In this document: one piece after another, positions 5,665 through 5,688 of the stretch
Layout: each line of letters starts with the position of its first letter
Position numbering within the stretch: position 1 is the first letter of the stretch
Source of the DNA: an uncultured Eisenbergiella sp.
GTDB lineage: Bacteria > Bacillota > Clostridia > Lachnospirales > Lachnospiraceae
Reading direction: 5' to 3'
NCBI GenBank assembly: GCA_947626725.1
Contig: CANQTI010000124.1
Coordinates: 1-5,688 of the forward strand
Length of the DNA: 5,688 nucleotides
Translations under genes and position numbers: made by a program
The notes under the pieces: model-generated
Databases searched by the model: none
Told to the model about the DNA's origin: nothing
Seen by the model: only the letters and a program-made list of their open reading frames with translations

Positions 5665-5687
5665 GCAAGGTTTCCCTTGCTTTTTTT
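5665..5687 (+). terminator. Terminator-like hairpin at the right edge
   Basis: GCAAGG (5665-5670) and CCTTGC (5675-5680) form a 6-bp stem with loop TTTC, followed by seven T residues (5681-5687). It is oriented to the + strand, yet no + strand gene is visible between 3772 and here. It may end antisense transcription, or it may be the leader attenuator of a + strand gene beyond the window. Confidence 0.45.
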
Positions 5688-5688
5688 A

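Overview
The window looks like a chromosomal segment of a Gram-positive anaerobe of the class Clostridia, probably Lachnospiraceae-like. That is an inference from the moderate GC content, strong AGGAG-type Shine-Dalgarno sites, sigma-A promoters with 17-bp spacers, a TPP-riboswitch-controlled ECF S-component, and the AsnA and CPBP protein types. No rRNA, tRNA, CRISPR array or complete mobile element is visible.

Layout from left to right: (1) the 3' part of asnA (+ strand), ammonia-dependent asparagine synthetase, cut by the left edge. (2) A 144-bp convergent gap with a strong 13-bp GC-rich hairpin. (3) A minus-strand gene encoding an apparently intact HAD phosphatase fused, through a linker of four 14-residue repeats, to an apparently intact CPBP (CAAX-protease-like) intramembrane metalloprotease. 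(4) A 517-bp divergent regulatory region holding the fusion gene's promoter, a near-consensus thiT promoter, a 5' hairpin, a TPP riboswitch and a terminator whose 3' arm is the thiT Shine-Dalgarno. (5) thiT (+ strand), the thiamine-binding S-component of an ECF transporter, followed by a strong intrinsic terminator. (6) A convergent gap with two further hairpins. (7) A minus-strand polytopic membrane protein of unknown function, preceded by and overlapping (ATGA) a 48-codon ORF for a small single-pass membrane protein. The right edge holds an AT-rich stretch with a terminator-like hairpin.

The genes are mostly separate transcription units alternating in direction, with no shared pathway. thiT is the most clearly regulated: when TPP is plentiful the leader should end transcription just before the start codon and also mask the ribosome binding site. 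The two observations most worth following are the HAD-CPBP fusion and the small membrane ORF translationally coupled to the unknown polytopic protein. The compact thiT expression platform is the third. Nothing here amounts to a clearly new multi-gene system.
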